DNA of 64,000 nucleotides, taken from assembly GCF_041904905.1 (NCBI RefSeq), contig NZ_JAYRMI010000001.1, forward strand, positions 1 to 64,000, read 5' to 3'. Positions 6,914 to 15,899 of the stretch are shown in pieces (the stretch's first letter is position 1; each line of letters begins with the position of its first letter). This DNA is from Zoogloea sp041904905 (GTDB taxonomy: Bacteria; Pseudomonadota; Gammaproteobacteria; Burkholderiales; Rhodocyclaceae). Below the pieces are notes generated by a model, which was not told where the DNA came from, searched no databases, and saw nothing but the letters and a program-made list of their open reading frames with translations. The position numbers were made by a program, and so were the translations under genes.

Positions 6914-9241
6914 TCAGGCGTTGGCGTGTTCGCGGTGCGGCGGGACGATGGGCTTGTCGCCGCCGATGGCGACATCGTCGAGCTTGCGGGTCTGGGCTTC
7001 GTAGAGGCGGAAGTAGGCGCCCTGTTTTTCCATCAGCGCGTCGTGGTTGCCGATCTCGACGATCTGGCCGCGGTCGAGCACCACCAGCCGGTCGGCCTTG
7101 CGCAGGGTGGACAGGCGGTGAGCGATGGCGATGGTGGTGCGGCCGCGGATGAGGTTTTCGAGCGCGGCCTGGATCTCCATCTCGGTTTCGGTATCCACGG
7201 CCGAGGTGGCTTCGTCGAGGATCAGGATGCGCGGGTCGATCAGCAGCGCGCGGGCGATGCTGATGCGCTGACGCTCGCCGCCGGACAGCGCCTGGCCGCG
7301 CTCGCCCACCAGCGAGTCGTAGCCGTGGGGCAGGCGCATGATGAAGTCGTGGGCGTGGGCCGCGCGGGCGGCGGCGACGATCTCCTCGCGGCTGGCGTCG
7401 GGCTTGCCGTAGGCGATGTTCTCGGCGATGGTGCCGAAGAACAGGAAGGGCTCCTGGAGCACCAGGCCGATGTTGCGGCGATATTCCGACACCGGCACCG
7501 CGCGCACGTCGATGCCTTCGATGCGGATCGAGCCGTCGGTCACGTCGTAGAAGCGGCAGATCAGGTTGACCAGGGTGCTCTTGCCCGAGCCGGAGTGGCC
7601 CACCAGACCGATCATCTCGCCGGGCTGGATCGACAGGTCGACGCCCCGCAGGATGGTGCGGTTGCCGTGGCGGAAGCCGACCTTGCGGCACTCGATGGCG
7701 CCGGTGACGGCGGGCAGGTGCTGGGGCTTGGCGGGCTCGGGCACGCTGGAGACGTGGTCGAGGATGTCGAAGATGCGCTTGGCGCCGGCGGCGGCCTTCT
7801 GGGTGAAGGACACGATGCGGCTCATGGAATCCAGCCGGGTGTAGAAGCGCGAGATGTAGGTGAGGAAGGCGGTGAGCACGCCGACGGTGATCGATTTGCC
7901 GGCCACCAGCCAGATGCCGAAGCCCCACACGATGAGCAGGCCGACTTCGGTGGCGAGGGTGACGGTGGGCGAGAACACCGACCACACGCGATTGACCCGG
8001 TCGTTCACCTGCAGGTTGTGCATGTTGGCGTCCTTGAAGCGATTGACCTCGCGCTTCTCCTGGGCGAAGGCCTTGACCACGCGGATGCCGGGGATGGTGT
8101 CGGCGAGCACGCTGGTGACCTCCGACCACACCCGGTCGACCTGCTCGAAGCCGTAGCGCAGGCGGTCGCGCACGGCGTGGATCAGCCAGGCGATGAAGGG
8201 CAGCGGCACCAGGGTGACCAGCGCCAGCCACGGGTTGATCGAGATGAGGATCGCCGCGGTCATGGTGATCATCAGCACGTCGGTGGCGAAATCCAGCAGC
8301 TGCAGCGACAGGAACAGGGTGATCCGGTCGGTCTCGGCGCCGATCCGGGACATGAGGTCGCCGGTGCGCTTGCCGCCGAAGTATTCGAGCGACAGGCCCT
8401 GGAGGTGCTCGTAGGTGGTGATGCGCAGGTCGGCGCCGATGCGTTCGCTGGCCAGGGCGAGGATGTAGGTCTTGGCCCAGCCCAGGCTCCAGGCCACCAG
8501 CGCCGCGGCGAACAGGCCGCCGAGCAGCATCATGACCTTGTGGGTGTCGATGGGCACGCCGTTCTGGAAAGGAATCAGCACCTCGTCCATCAGCGGCATG
8601 GTGAGGTAGGGCGGGACCAGGGTGGCGCCGGTGGACAGCAGGGTGAGGATGAAGCCGGCCAGCAGCTGGCCCTTGTACGGCCGGGCGAAGCGCCACAGGC
8701 GCAGCAGCGTCCAGGTGGACGGCGGGGTGTGGATCTCCCGGGCGCAGGTGGGGCATTCGTCGCTGCCCGGGGGCAGCGGCGCGTCGCAGGTGGGGCAGGT
8801 GAGGGGTTCGGGCGGGGCCGGCTGGCGGCCTGCCAGCACGCATTCGAGCTGGGCCTTGAAGCGGTCGGCCAGATTATGGGCGGCCGGGTCGAGGGCCAGG
8901 GTGAAGCGCCAGCCGTCGAGTTTTGCGGTGGCGTCGATCAGGTCGAGGCTGGCGACGCCGGCCTGATCCCGGTGGCGCAGCTGCATGCCGTCGCGGAACG
9001 CCCAGGAGCGCCAGTCCTGCGCGTCGTGATCCCAGCCCATGAGCCGCTTCGAGGTGAGCGCGACCAGGCCGCTGCGAAACTGCAGGCGGGTGTCGAGATC
9101 GACGGCGAGGCTGGCGAGCACCTTCTCGTCGGGCCCGAGGGCGGCGTCGAGACGGGCGCGCCAGGCTTCGGGCACGGCGGGCCCCAGATAGTCGGAGTAG
9201 GCAGGAGCGGTGTTGACGCGGGGGGAGGACTCGGAATTCAT
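6914..9241 (-). CDS. Cyanophycin-associated ABC transporter, fused permease and ATPase with N-terminal zinc ribbon
   Basis: 775 aa. Residues 1-140 form a soluble domain unlike standard exporters. A zinc ribbon follows with CPTC pairs at C149/C152 and C163/C166. Then comes a six-helix type-I exporter domain (about 185-470) and a nucleotide-binding domain with Walker A GHSGSGKST near residue 545, signature LSGGERQR and Walker B ILILDEATS. Such half-transporters act as homodimers. The substrate is unknown; the cyanophycin context suggests a peptide or amino-acid compound or envelope role. It is transcribed divergently from the cyanophycin synthetase genes across a 225-base gap. Confidence 0.88.
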   Translation of the reverse strand: MNSESSPRVNTAPAYSDYLGPAVPEAWRARLDAALGPDEKVLASLAVDLDTRLQFRSGLVALTSKRLMGWDHDAQDWRSWAFRDGMQLRHRDQAGVASLDLIDATAKLDGWRFTLALDPAAHNLADRFKAQLECVLAGRQPAPPEPLTCPTCDAPLPPGSDECPTCAREIHTPPSTWTLLRLWRFARPYKGQLLAGFILTLLSTGATLVPPYLTMPLMDEVLIPFQNGVPIDTHKVMMLLGGLFAAALVAWSLGWAKTYILALASERIGADLRITTYEHLQGLSLEYFGGKRTGDLMSRIGAETDRITLFLSLQLLDFATDVLMITMTAAILISINPWLALVTLVPLPFIAWLIHAVRDRLRYGFEQVDRVWSEVTSVLADTIPGIRVVKAFAQEKREVNRFKDANMHNLQVNDRVNRVWSVFSPTVTLATEVGLLIVWGFGIWLVAGKSITVGVLTAFLTYISRFYTRLDSMSRIVSFTQKAAAGAKRIFDILDHVSSVPEPAKPQHLPAVTGAIECRKVGFRHGNRTILRGVDLSIQPGEMIGLVGHSGSGKSTLVNLICRFYDVTDGSIRIEGIDVRAVPVSEYRRNIGLVLQEPFLFFGTIAENIAYGKPDASREEIVAAARAAHAHDFIMRLPHGYDSLVGERGQALSGGERQRISIARALLIDPRILILDEATSAVDTETEMEIQAALENLIRGRTTIAIAHRLSTLRKADRLVVLDRGQIVEIGNHDALMEKQGAYFRLYEAQTRKLDDVAIGGDKPIVPPHREHANA

Positions 9242-9466
9242 CGTGGGAGACGCGATAAGGCCACAGCAAACGGCCAGCGTAGGGCAAAATTGCGAGCGAA
9301 GTTTACTGACTCGTTACAAGCGCGTATACCCGCAGTGGGGCGCGGCAGCCCCAGGTTGCGAATATTTTTTCGGTCGGTAATCCGGCAGGCCGCTGCTGCG
9401 TTAAGCCCGGATCAGGCCCGAACCGGAAAGCCAAGCCTGCACGTTCGTTATCCTCATTCCTTGCCC
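9242..9466. promoter_or_regulatory. Divergent regulatory gap between transporter and cyanophycin synthetase genes
   Basis: 225 bases with no credible gene. The section around 9357-9372 (GCGAATATTTTTTCGG) is A/T-rich against a GC-rich background and may hold the promoter for the plus-strand cph operon. I found no well-spaced -35/-10 pair that I would defend. Confidence 0.35.
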
Positions 9467-11662
9467 ATGACCAACAAAACGATCGACTTCCTCAAAATCC
9501 TCCACCTGCGCGGGCCGAACATCTGGACCTACCGCTCGGTTCTTGAAGCTTGGGTCGATATTCACGACCTGGAAGATTGCCCGTCCAACGTCATCCCCGG
9601 CCTGCCCGACCGCCTCACCAAGATGTTGCCAACGCTGATCGAGCACCGCTGCAGCATCGGCGAGCGGGGCGGCTTCGTGAAGCGCCTGCACGACGGCACC
9701 TGGCCCGGCCACATCCTCGAACACGTCACCCTCGAACTGCAGAACCTCGCCGGCATCCCGGGGGGCTTCGGCAAGGCCCGCGAGACCTCCGAGCGCGGGG
9801 TATACAAGGTGGTGATCCGCGCCTGGCAGAAGGACGTGTCGCTGGCCGCGCTCCACATGGGGCGCGATCTGCTGATGGCCGCCATCGAGGATCGCCCCTA
9901 CGACGTGGACGCCGCCGTGGCCCGGCTGCGCGACCTGATCGACGACTACATGCTGGGCCCCAGCACCCGCTGCATCGTCGAGGCCGCGGCCGACAAGGAC
10001 CGGCGCATCCCGTACATCCGCCTGCTGGCCGAGGCCAACCTCGTGCAGTTGGGCTACGGCGCCCGCCAGCGCCGCATCTGGACGGCCGAGACCGACCGCA
10101 CCCCGGCCATCGCCGAAGGCATCGCCAGCGAGAAGGATCTCACCAAGCGGCTGCTTTCGTCGTGCGGCGTGCCGGTGCCGGAGGGCGAGGTGGTCGCCAG
10201 CGTCGAGGAGGCCATCGCGGCGGCCGAGGACATCGGCTACCCGGTGGTGGTCAAGCCCACCGACGGCAACCACGCCCGCGGCGTGTTCACCAACATCATG
10301 ACCCCCGAAGAGGTGGCCGCCGCCTTCCCGCTGGCTGCCGCCGAGGGCTCGGAGGTGATGGTCGAGCGCTTCATCAAGGGCACCGAGCACCGCATCCTGG
10401 TGGTGGGCGGCAAGATGGTCGCCGCCAACATGGGCGAGGCCGTGTCGGTGATCGGCGATGGCAAGTCCACCATCGACCAGCTCATCGAAACCCAGATCAA
10501 CACCGACCCGCGCCGCGGCGTCGAGCACGAGTTCCCGCTGTACGTCATCAGCCTGGATCGCTTTCCGGCCGCGAAGATGGAAGTCGAGCGCCAGGGCTTC
10601 ACCGGCAGCTCGGTGCCGCCGGAAGGCCATGAGGTGATGATCGTGCGCACCAGCAACATGGCCTTCGACGTGACCGACGAGGTGCACCCCGACACCGCCG
10701 AGCTGGCCTGTCTGGCGGCGCGCATCGTCGGCCTCGACATCGCCGGCATCGATCTGGTGTGCGAGGACATCTCCAAGCCGCTGGACGTGCAGCGCGGCGC
10801 CATCGTCGAGGTCAACGCCGGCCCGGGCCTGCTGATGCACATCAAGCCGGCCGTCGGCCAGCCGCGCCCGGTGGGCGAGGCCATCGTCGCGCACCTGTTC
10901 GAGAAGGACGAGGACTCCCGCATCCCGGTGGTCGGCGTCACCGGCAGCCGCGGCAAGACCCCGGTCGCCCGCCTGATCGCCCACCTGCTGCGCCTGTCGG
11001 GGCAGTACACCGGGCTGGCCTGCAGTGAGGGCGTGTTCCTCGACGGCCGTCAGGTGGAGCCGCCCGAAGGCGCCAACTGGGATGCCGCCGAGCGCGTGCT
11101 GATGAACCGCTCCGTCGAGGCTGCGGTGTTCGAGAACGGCTGCCGCAGCATCCTCGCCGACGGCACGGTGTACGACCGCTGCCTGGTGGGCGTGGTCACC
11201 AACGTCGACCCCGAGCTGCACTTCGGCGAGTTCTACATCGACTCCGCCGAGAAGGTCTGGAACGTCTTCCGCACCCAGGTCGACCTGGTGCTCTCCTACG
11301 GCGTGGCGGTGCTCAACGCCGAAGACCCGGCGGTGGTGGAGATGGCGCCCCTGTGCGACGGCGAGGTGATCCTCTACGGGGTGGATGGCAACAACGAGGC
11401 CATCGTCGCCGCCCGCGCCGAAGGCAAGCGCGCGGTGTTCGTGAAGGACGGCGCGATCGTCCTCGCCACCGGTGCCGACGAAGTGCCGGCGGCCCGTCTG
11501 GCCCGCATCGCCATGCTGGCGAACGGTGCCGGCGAGCAGCCCGGCGTGCTGTCGAACCTGCTGGCTTCCGTCGCGGCGGCCTGGGCGCTGGGCGTGGCGC
11601 CGGAGATCATCCGCGCCGGCGTCAAGCCCTACGACCCCGCCGCGCCGCTGCGCGCCGACTGA
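9467..11662 (+). CDS. Truncated cyanophycin synthetase paralogue (CphA'-type)
   Basis: 731 aa. The N-terminal CphA domain (motif HDGTWPGHILEHVTLELQ, about residues 80-97) and the ATP-grasp domain (about 220-475, with VVVKPTDGNHARGV and EVNAGPGLLMH) are intact. The Mur-ligase-like part has an altered P-loop: GSRGKTP at 493-499 instead of the GTNGKTT kept in the neighbour. The protein stops about where the Mur C-terminal domain should begin. The ATG at 9467 gives the canonical start; the frame stays open far upstream, but that stretch is the antisense of the transporter gene. It is probably co-transcribed with cphA. Such paralogues are known beside cphA in betaproteobacteria; whether this one polymerises, modifies or regulates is unclear. 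Confidence 0.9.
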   Translation: MTNKTIDFLKILHLRGPNIWTYRSVLEAWVDIHDLEDCPSNVIPGLPDRLTKMLPTLIEHRCSIGERGGFVKRLHDGTWPGHILEHVTLELQNLAGIPGGFGKARETSERGVYKVVIRAWQKDVSLAALHMGRDLLMAAIEDRPYDVDAAVARLRDLIDDYMLGPSTRCIVEAAADKDRRIPYIRLLAEANLVQLGYGARQRRIWTAETDRTPAIAEGIASEKDLTKRLLSSCGVPVPEGEVVASVEEAIAAAEDIGYPVVVKPTDGNHARGVFTNIMTPEEVAAAFPLAAAEGSEVMVERFIKGTEHRILVVGGKMVAANMGEAVSVIGDGKSTIDQLIETQINTDPRRGVEHEFPLYVISLDRFPAAKMEVERQGFTGSSVPPEGHEVMIVRTSNMAFDVTDEVHPDTAELACLAARIVGLDIAGIDLVCEDISKPLDVQRGAIVEVNAGPGLLMHIKPAVGQPRPVGEAIVAHLFEKDEDSRIPVVGVTGSRGKTPVARLIAHLLRLSGQYTGLACSEGVFLDGRQVEPPEGANWDAAERVLMNRSVEAAVFENGCRSILADGTVYDRCLVGVVTNVDPELHFGEFYIDSAEKVWNVFRTQVDLVLSYGVAVLNAEDPAVVEMAPLCDGEVILYGVDGNNEAIVAARAEGKRAVFVKDGAIVLATGADEVPAARLARIAMLANGAGEQPGVLSNLLASVAAAWALGVAPEIIRAGVKPYDPAAPLRAD

Positions 11663-11685
11663 ACCCGGCCGGCCTTACGAGACAT

Positions 11686-11708
11686 GCGGCCGCCGGGCTG
11701 GCGGCCGC
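11686..11708. repeat. Intergenic GC-rich hairpin between the two cyanophycin synthetase genes
   Basis: Perfect 9-bp inverted repeat GCGGCCGCC / GGCGGCCGC with a five-base loop, inside the 74-base gap. It has no T-tract, so it is not a classical terminator. It could set the ratio of the two proteins by pausing or mRNA processing. It ends 28 bases before the cphA ATG. Confidence 0.55.
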
Positions 11709-11736
11709 CAGAACACAGAGACAAGGATAGTCATCC

Positions 11737-14313
11737 ATGGAAGTTTCCCGCATCCGTGCGCTGCGCGGCCCCAACTTGTGGAGCCGGCACACCGCGATCG
11801 AAGCCATCGTGTCGTGCACCGAAAGCGAATGTGACATCGATTCGATTCCCGGCTACGAGCCGCGTCTGCGCAACCTGTTCCCTGAAATGGGTTTCCTTGA
11901 GACCGACGGCCACCAGGGCTCGATCTCCATGGCCCAGGCCCTGGAGCTTGCCGCGCTGGGCCTGCAGGCCTGCGCCGGCTGCCCGGTGACCTTCAGCCGC
12001 ACTTCGGCCACCGTCGAGAAGGGCGTCTATCAGGTGGTGGTGGAGTACACCGAGGAAAAGGTGGGCCGCCTCGCCTTCGAACTGGCGATGGAACTCATCA
12101 AGGCCGCGGCCACCGAAGAGGGCGTGTTCGATCTGGCCGGGGCGCTGGCCCGCCTGCAGGAACTCGACGAGGACGTGCGCCTTGGGCCCTCCACCGGCTC
12201 CATCGTCCAGGCCGCCGTGGCCCGGGGCATCCCGTATCGTCGCCTGACCGAAGGCAGCCTCGTGCAGTTTGGCTGGGGCAGCAAGCAGCGCCGCATCCAG
12301 GCCGCCGAGACCGACCTGACCAGCGCGGTGGCCGAGGCCATCGCCCAGGACAAGGAACTCACCAAGACCTTGCTGCGCGCCGCCGGCGTGCCGGTGCCGC
12401 TGGGCCGCTCGGTGAGCGACGCCGACGACGCCTGGCTGGCCGCCCGCGAGATCGGCGGGCTGGTGGTGGTCAAGCCCCGCGACGGCAACCAGGGCAAGGG
12501 CGTGGCGGTCAAGCTGCGCACCAAGGAAGAAGTCCAGGCCGCCTTCAAGGTGGCCTACGAGATCAGCGACGACGTGATGGTCGAGCGCTACCTGCCCGGT
12601 CACGACTACCGCTTCCTCGTCATCGGCGACAAGTTGATCGCCGCCGCTCGTCGCGAGCCGCCGCTGGTGATCGGCGACGGCAAGCTCACCATCCGCCAGC
12701 TGGTCGACAAGGTGAACGCCGATCCCCGCCGCGGCACCGGCCACGCCACCAGCCTCACCAAGATCCGTTTCGACGAGATCGCCATCGCCACCCTCGAGAA
12801 GCAGGGCTTCAGCGCCGAATCCGTGCCGCCCAAGGGCAAGCGGGTGATCCTGCGCAACAACGCCAACCTGTCCACCGGCGGCACCGCCACCGACGTGACC
12901 GACGATGTGCATCCCGAGGTTGCCGAGCGGGCCATCGCCGCGGCCAAGAACATCGGCCTCGACATCTGCGGCGTGGACGTGGTGTGCGAGAACGTGCTCG
13001 AGCCCCTCGAGGCCCAGAGCGGCGGCATCGTCGAATGCAACGCCGCCCCTGGCCTGCGGATGCACCTCCAGCCCTCGTACGGCAAGGGGCGTCCGGTGGG
13101 CGAGGCGATCGTCGCCAACATGTTCAAGCCGGGCGAGAACGGTCGCATTCCGGTGGTGGCGGTGGCCGGCACCAACGGCAAGACGACCACCGTGCGCCTC
13201 ACCGCCCACCTGCTGGGCGTGGCGGGCAACACCGTGGGCATGACCAACTCCGACGGCGTGTACGTGGGCAAGCGGCGCATCGACACCGGCGACTGCTCCG
13301 GCCCGCGTAGCGCCCGCAACATCCTGCTGCACCCGGACGTGGACGCCGCGGTGTTCGAGACCGCCCGGGGCGGCGTGCTCCGCGAAGGCCTCGCCTTCGA
13401 CCGCTGCGACGTGGCGGTGGTGACCAACATCGGCATGGGCGACCACCTGGGCCTGTCCTACATCAGCACGGTGGAAGACCTCGCCGTGGTGAAGCGCGTG
13501 ATCGTCCAGAACGTGGCACCCCACGGCACCGCGGTGCTCAACGCGGCCGACCCGATGGTCGTCAAGATGGCCGGCGCCTGCCCGGGCTCGGTGATGTTCT
13601 TTGCCGCGGACCCGGCCAACCACGTGCTGGCCACCCACCGCGCCCAGGGGCGCAAGGTGGTGTTCGTGGATGGCGGCGACATCGTGGCCTTTGAAGGCGG
13701 CGAGAAGTTCCGCGTGTCCCTGGCCGGCATCCCGATCACCCGCAACGGCACCATCGGCTTCCAGATCGAGAACGCGATGGCCTCGCTGGCCGCCGGCTGG
13801 GCGCTGGGGCTGGATGTGGAGACCATCCGCAGGGGCATGGCCACTTTTGTGAACGATGCCGCCAACGCACCGGGCCGCTTCAACGTGTTCGACTACAAGG
13901 GCGCCACCCTGATCGCCGACTACGGCCACAACCCGGACGCGATCCTGGCGCTGGTGCAGGCTGTGGAGAGCATGCCGGCCAAGCGTCGCTCGGTGGTCAT
14001 CAGCGGCGCGGGCGACCGTCGCGACGAGGACATCCGCGAGCAGACCCGCATCCTCGGCAAGGTCTTCGACGAGGTGGTGCTGTATCAGGACGAGTGCCAG
14101 CGCGGCCGCGCCGACGGCGAGGTGCTGGCGCTGCTGCGCGAAGGTCTCGAAGGCGCGCCGCGCACCCGCGAGGTGTGCGAGATCCGCGGCGAGTTCCTGG
14201 CCATCGACACCGCGCTGGGCAAGCTCGGCAACGGCGACCTGTGCCTGATCCTGATCGACCAGGTGGAGGAGGCGCTGGCGCACATCGCCAAGCGCATCGC
14301 CGAACTGGGTTGA
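11737..14313 (+). CDS. cphA: Cyanophycin synthetase
   Basis: 858 aa, the normal length for CphA, which builds multi-L-arginyl-poly-L-aspartate from Asp and Arg with ATP. Domains run N-terminal domain (1-160), ATP-grasp (about 215-470; KPRDGNQGKGV, IVECNAAPGLRMHL) and a complete Mur-ligase-like domain with P-loop GTNGKTTT at 478-485 and the C-terminal ADYGHNPDAILAL segment. All key elements missing from the upstream paralogue are present here. The ribosome binding site AAGGA lies 10 bases before the ATG. No cyanophycinase gene is in the window. Confidence 0.97.
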   Translation: MEVSRIRALRGPNLWSRHTAIEAIVSCTESECDIDSIPGYEPRLRNLFPEMGFLETDGHQGSISMAQALELAALGLQACAGCPVTFSRTSATVEKGVYQVVVEYTEEKVGRLAFELAMELIKAAATEEGVFDLAGALARLQELDEDVRLGPSTGSIVQAAVARGIPYRRLTEGSLVQFGWGSKQRRIQAAETDLTSAVAEAIAQDKELTKTLLRAAGVPVPLGRSVSDADDAWLAAREIGGLVVVKPRDGNQGKGVAVKLRTKEEVQAAFKVAYEISDDVMVERYLPGHDYRFLVIGDKLIAAARREPPLVIGDGKLTIRQLVDKVNADPRRGTGHATSLTKIRFDEIAIATLEKQGFSAESVPPKGKRVILRNNANLSTGGTATDVTDDVHPEVAERAIAAAKNIGLDICGVDVVCENVLEPLEAQSGGIVECNAAPGLRMHLQPSYGKGRPVGEAIVANMFKPGENGRIPVVAVAGTNGKTTTVRLTAHLLGVAGNTVGMTNSDGVYVGKRRIDTGDCSGPRSARNILLHPDVDAAVFETARGGVLREGLAFDRCDVAVVTNIGMGDHLGLSYISTVEDLAVVKRVIVQNVAPHGTAVLNAADPMVVKMAGACPGSVMFFAADPANHVLATHRAQGRKVVFVDGGDIVAFEGGEKFRVSLAGIPITRNGTIGFQIENAMASLAAGWALGLDVETIRRGMATFVNDAANAPGRFNVFDYKGATLIADYGHNPDAILALVQAVESMPAKRRSVVISGAGDRRDEDIREQTRILGKVFDEVVLYQDECQRGRADGEVLALLREGLEGAPRTREVCEIRGEFLAIDTALGKLGNGDLCLILIDQVEEALAHIAKRIAELG

Positions 14314-14322
14314 TCGTCACGG

Positions 14323-14357
14323 CCGGCCATTGTTGCCGATGTGGCAATAATGGCCGG
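14323..14357. terminator. Long hairpin after cphA (possible terminator)
   Basis: A 15-bp stem (14323-14337 with 14343-14357, one G-T mismatch) around a five-base loop, starting nine bases after the cphA stop. It has no run of T on either strand, so termination by a rho-independent route is doubtful; it may protect the cphA mRNA 3' end. Confidence 0.5.
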
Positions 14358-14384
14358 TTGATCGTTGCCCCGATTGCGCGGGTT

Positions 14385-15899
14385 TCACAGCGCCGGTTTC
14401 ACACAAAAGCCTTCTGCCAGCCGGTGGAAGGCTTTTGTGCGTTCACGGCGGCGTTCGTCGTGCCAGCCCAGCTCGTCGGCCAGAATCGCGGCGACCGCGT
14501 CGGCCGCTTCGCTGGCGGCCCGGGCGTCGACGAACAGCGCCCGGTGGCGGCGGGCGAGGATGTCGTCCACGTCCCGCGCCAGTTCGTGGCGCACAGCGTG
14601 GCGCACCTCGGCTTCGGTGAGCGTCAGGCGCGGGTGGAGCCGCACACCGGCGCCGGGCAGGGCGTCGGCCAGCGGGCGGTCGGTGCCTAGCACGTCGTCG
14701 CACGGCCCGGCGGTGGCGCCGTGGAGGCGCAGGGTGGCGGTGGCGCAGGGGCGCCGGGGCAGGCCGGCGACGGCTTCGGCCCGGTCGACGATCTGCCGGG
14801 CCATGTGCCGGTAGGTGGTCCATTTGCCCCCAGCCACCGACACCAGCCCGGCCGGCGAGACCTGGATGAGGTGTTCCCGCGACAGTCCGGCGGTGTTGCC
14901 GCCCTGGCCGGCGCCGATCAGCGGGCGCAGCCCGGCAAAGGCGCTCCGCACGTCGGCCCGGCTGGGCGGGCGGCTCAGGTAGCGGCCGGCGGTGGCGAGG
15001 ATGAAGTCGATCTCCGCGGCCAGCGGCTGGGGTTCCAGTGGGGTATCGCGGCGCGGGGTGTCGGTGGTGCCAAGCAGCACCTTGCCCTGCCAGGGGATCG
15101 CGAACAGCACCCGGCCGTCGGGGGTTTTGGGGATCAGCAGGGCGGTGTCGGCGGGGAGGAAATCCCGGTCGATCACCAGATGGGCGCCCTGGCTGGGGGT
15201 GAGCTGGGGCGGCGAGGCGGGGTCGTCGAGGTGGCGCACGTCGTCGGCCCACACGCCGGCGGCGTTGATGACGGCTTTGGCGGCGACGGCGAAGACCTCG
15301 TCGGTTTCGGCGTCCCGCGCGTCGACGCCGGCGATGCGGCCCGCCGCGTGGCGCAGGGCGGTGACGGGCAGGCGGTTGAGCGCCAGCCCGCCCAGGTCGA
15401 ACACCGTGCGCATCAGGCTGACGGCGAGGCGCGCGTCGTCGAAGCGGGCGTCCTGGTAGGCGATGCCGCCGACGAGGCCCTCGCGACGCACGCCGGGTAG
15501 TGCGGCGAGGGTGTCGGCGGGCGACAGCAGCCGGCTGGGGCCCAGGCTGTGACGCCCGGCCAGCCAGTCGTAGGCGGTGAGCCCGACGCCGAGCATCAGT
15601 CTGTCCCACTGGCGATACACCGGCACCACGAAGCGCTGGGGATGGACGAGGTGAGGCGCGTTGGCGAGGAGGATCGAGCGCTCCGCCAGGGCTTCACGGA
15701 CGAGGCCGATCCGCCCCTGGGCGAGGTAGCGCACGCCGCCGTGAATCAGCTTGGTGGAGCGGGAGCTGGTGCCCTGGGCGAAGTCGTGGGCTTCGAGGAG
15801 CAGGGTGGCGTGGCCGCGGGCCGCGGCATCCACGGCGCAGCCCAGCCCGGTGGCGCCGCCGCCGATCACCAGCACGTCCCAGCGGGGCGTGGCTCTCAG
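14385..15899 (-). CDS. glpD: FAD-dependent glycerol-3-phosphate dehydrogenase (start uncertain)
   Basis: Membrane-associated flavoenzyme oxidising sn-glycerol-3-phosphate to dihydroxyacetone phosphate, about 500 aa. The N-terminal Rossmann motif WDVLVIGGGATGLG, the GTSSRSTKLIHGGVRYL segment, NAAGVWAD and the C-terminal VAGGKWTTYR are all family hallmarks. No ATG stands at the proper place. I give the CTG at 15899, which overlaps the glpK stop (CTGA) and yields the normal leader RATPRWDVL. GTG codons at 15938 (inside glpK) and 15875 (inside the FAD-binding strand) are alternatives. It sits directly after glpK in one operon. The last twelve codons form a 13-bp hairpin. Confidence 0.9.
   Translation of the reverse strand: MRATPRWDVLVIGGGATGLGCAVDAAARGHATLLLEAHDFAQGTSSRSTKLIHGGVRYLAQGRIGLVREALAERSILLANAPHLVHPQRFVVPVYRQWDRLMLGVGLTAYDWLAGRHSLGPSRLLSPADTLAALPGVRREGLVGGIAYQDARFDDARLAVSLMRTVFDLGGLALNRLPVTALRHAAGRIAGVDARDAETDEVFAVAAKAVINAAGVWADDVRHLDDPASPPQLTPSQGAHLVIDRDFLPADTALLIPKTPDGRVLFAIPWQGKVLLGTTDTPRRDTPLEPQPLAAEIDFILATAGRYLSRPPSRADVRSAFAGLRPLIGAGQGGNTAGLSREHLIQVSPAGLVSVAGGKWTTYRHMARQIVDRAEAVAGLPRRPCATATLRLHGATAGPCDDVLGTDRPLADALPGAGVRLHPRLTLTEAEVRHAVRHELARDVDDILARRHRALFVDARAASEAADAVAAILADELGWHDERRRERTKAFHRLAEGFCVKPAL
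14402..14439. repeat. 13-bp perfect inverted repeat within the 3' end of glpD
   Basis: CACAAAAGCCTTC at 14402-14414 pairs with GAAGGCTTTTGTG at 14427-14439 around a 12-base loop. It lies inside the last codons of glpD (KAFHRLAEGFCVK) and starts 45 bases after the end of the cphA hairpin. It could act as a 3' stability or termination structure for the minus-strand glp mRNA. Confidence 0.5.

Noticed and set aside
6926..9466. Long open frame on the plus strand upstream of and in frame with the truncated cyanophycin synthetase
   Set aside because: It is the antisense of the ABC transporter gene; GC-rich DNA leaves such frames open. The conserved CphA N-terminus starts at 9467.
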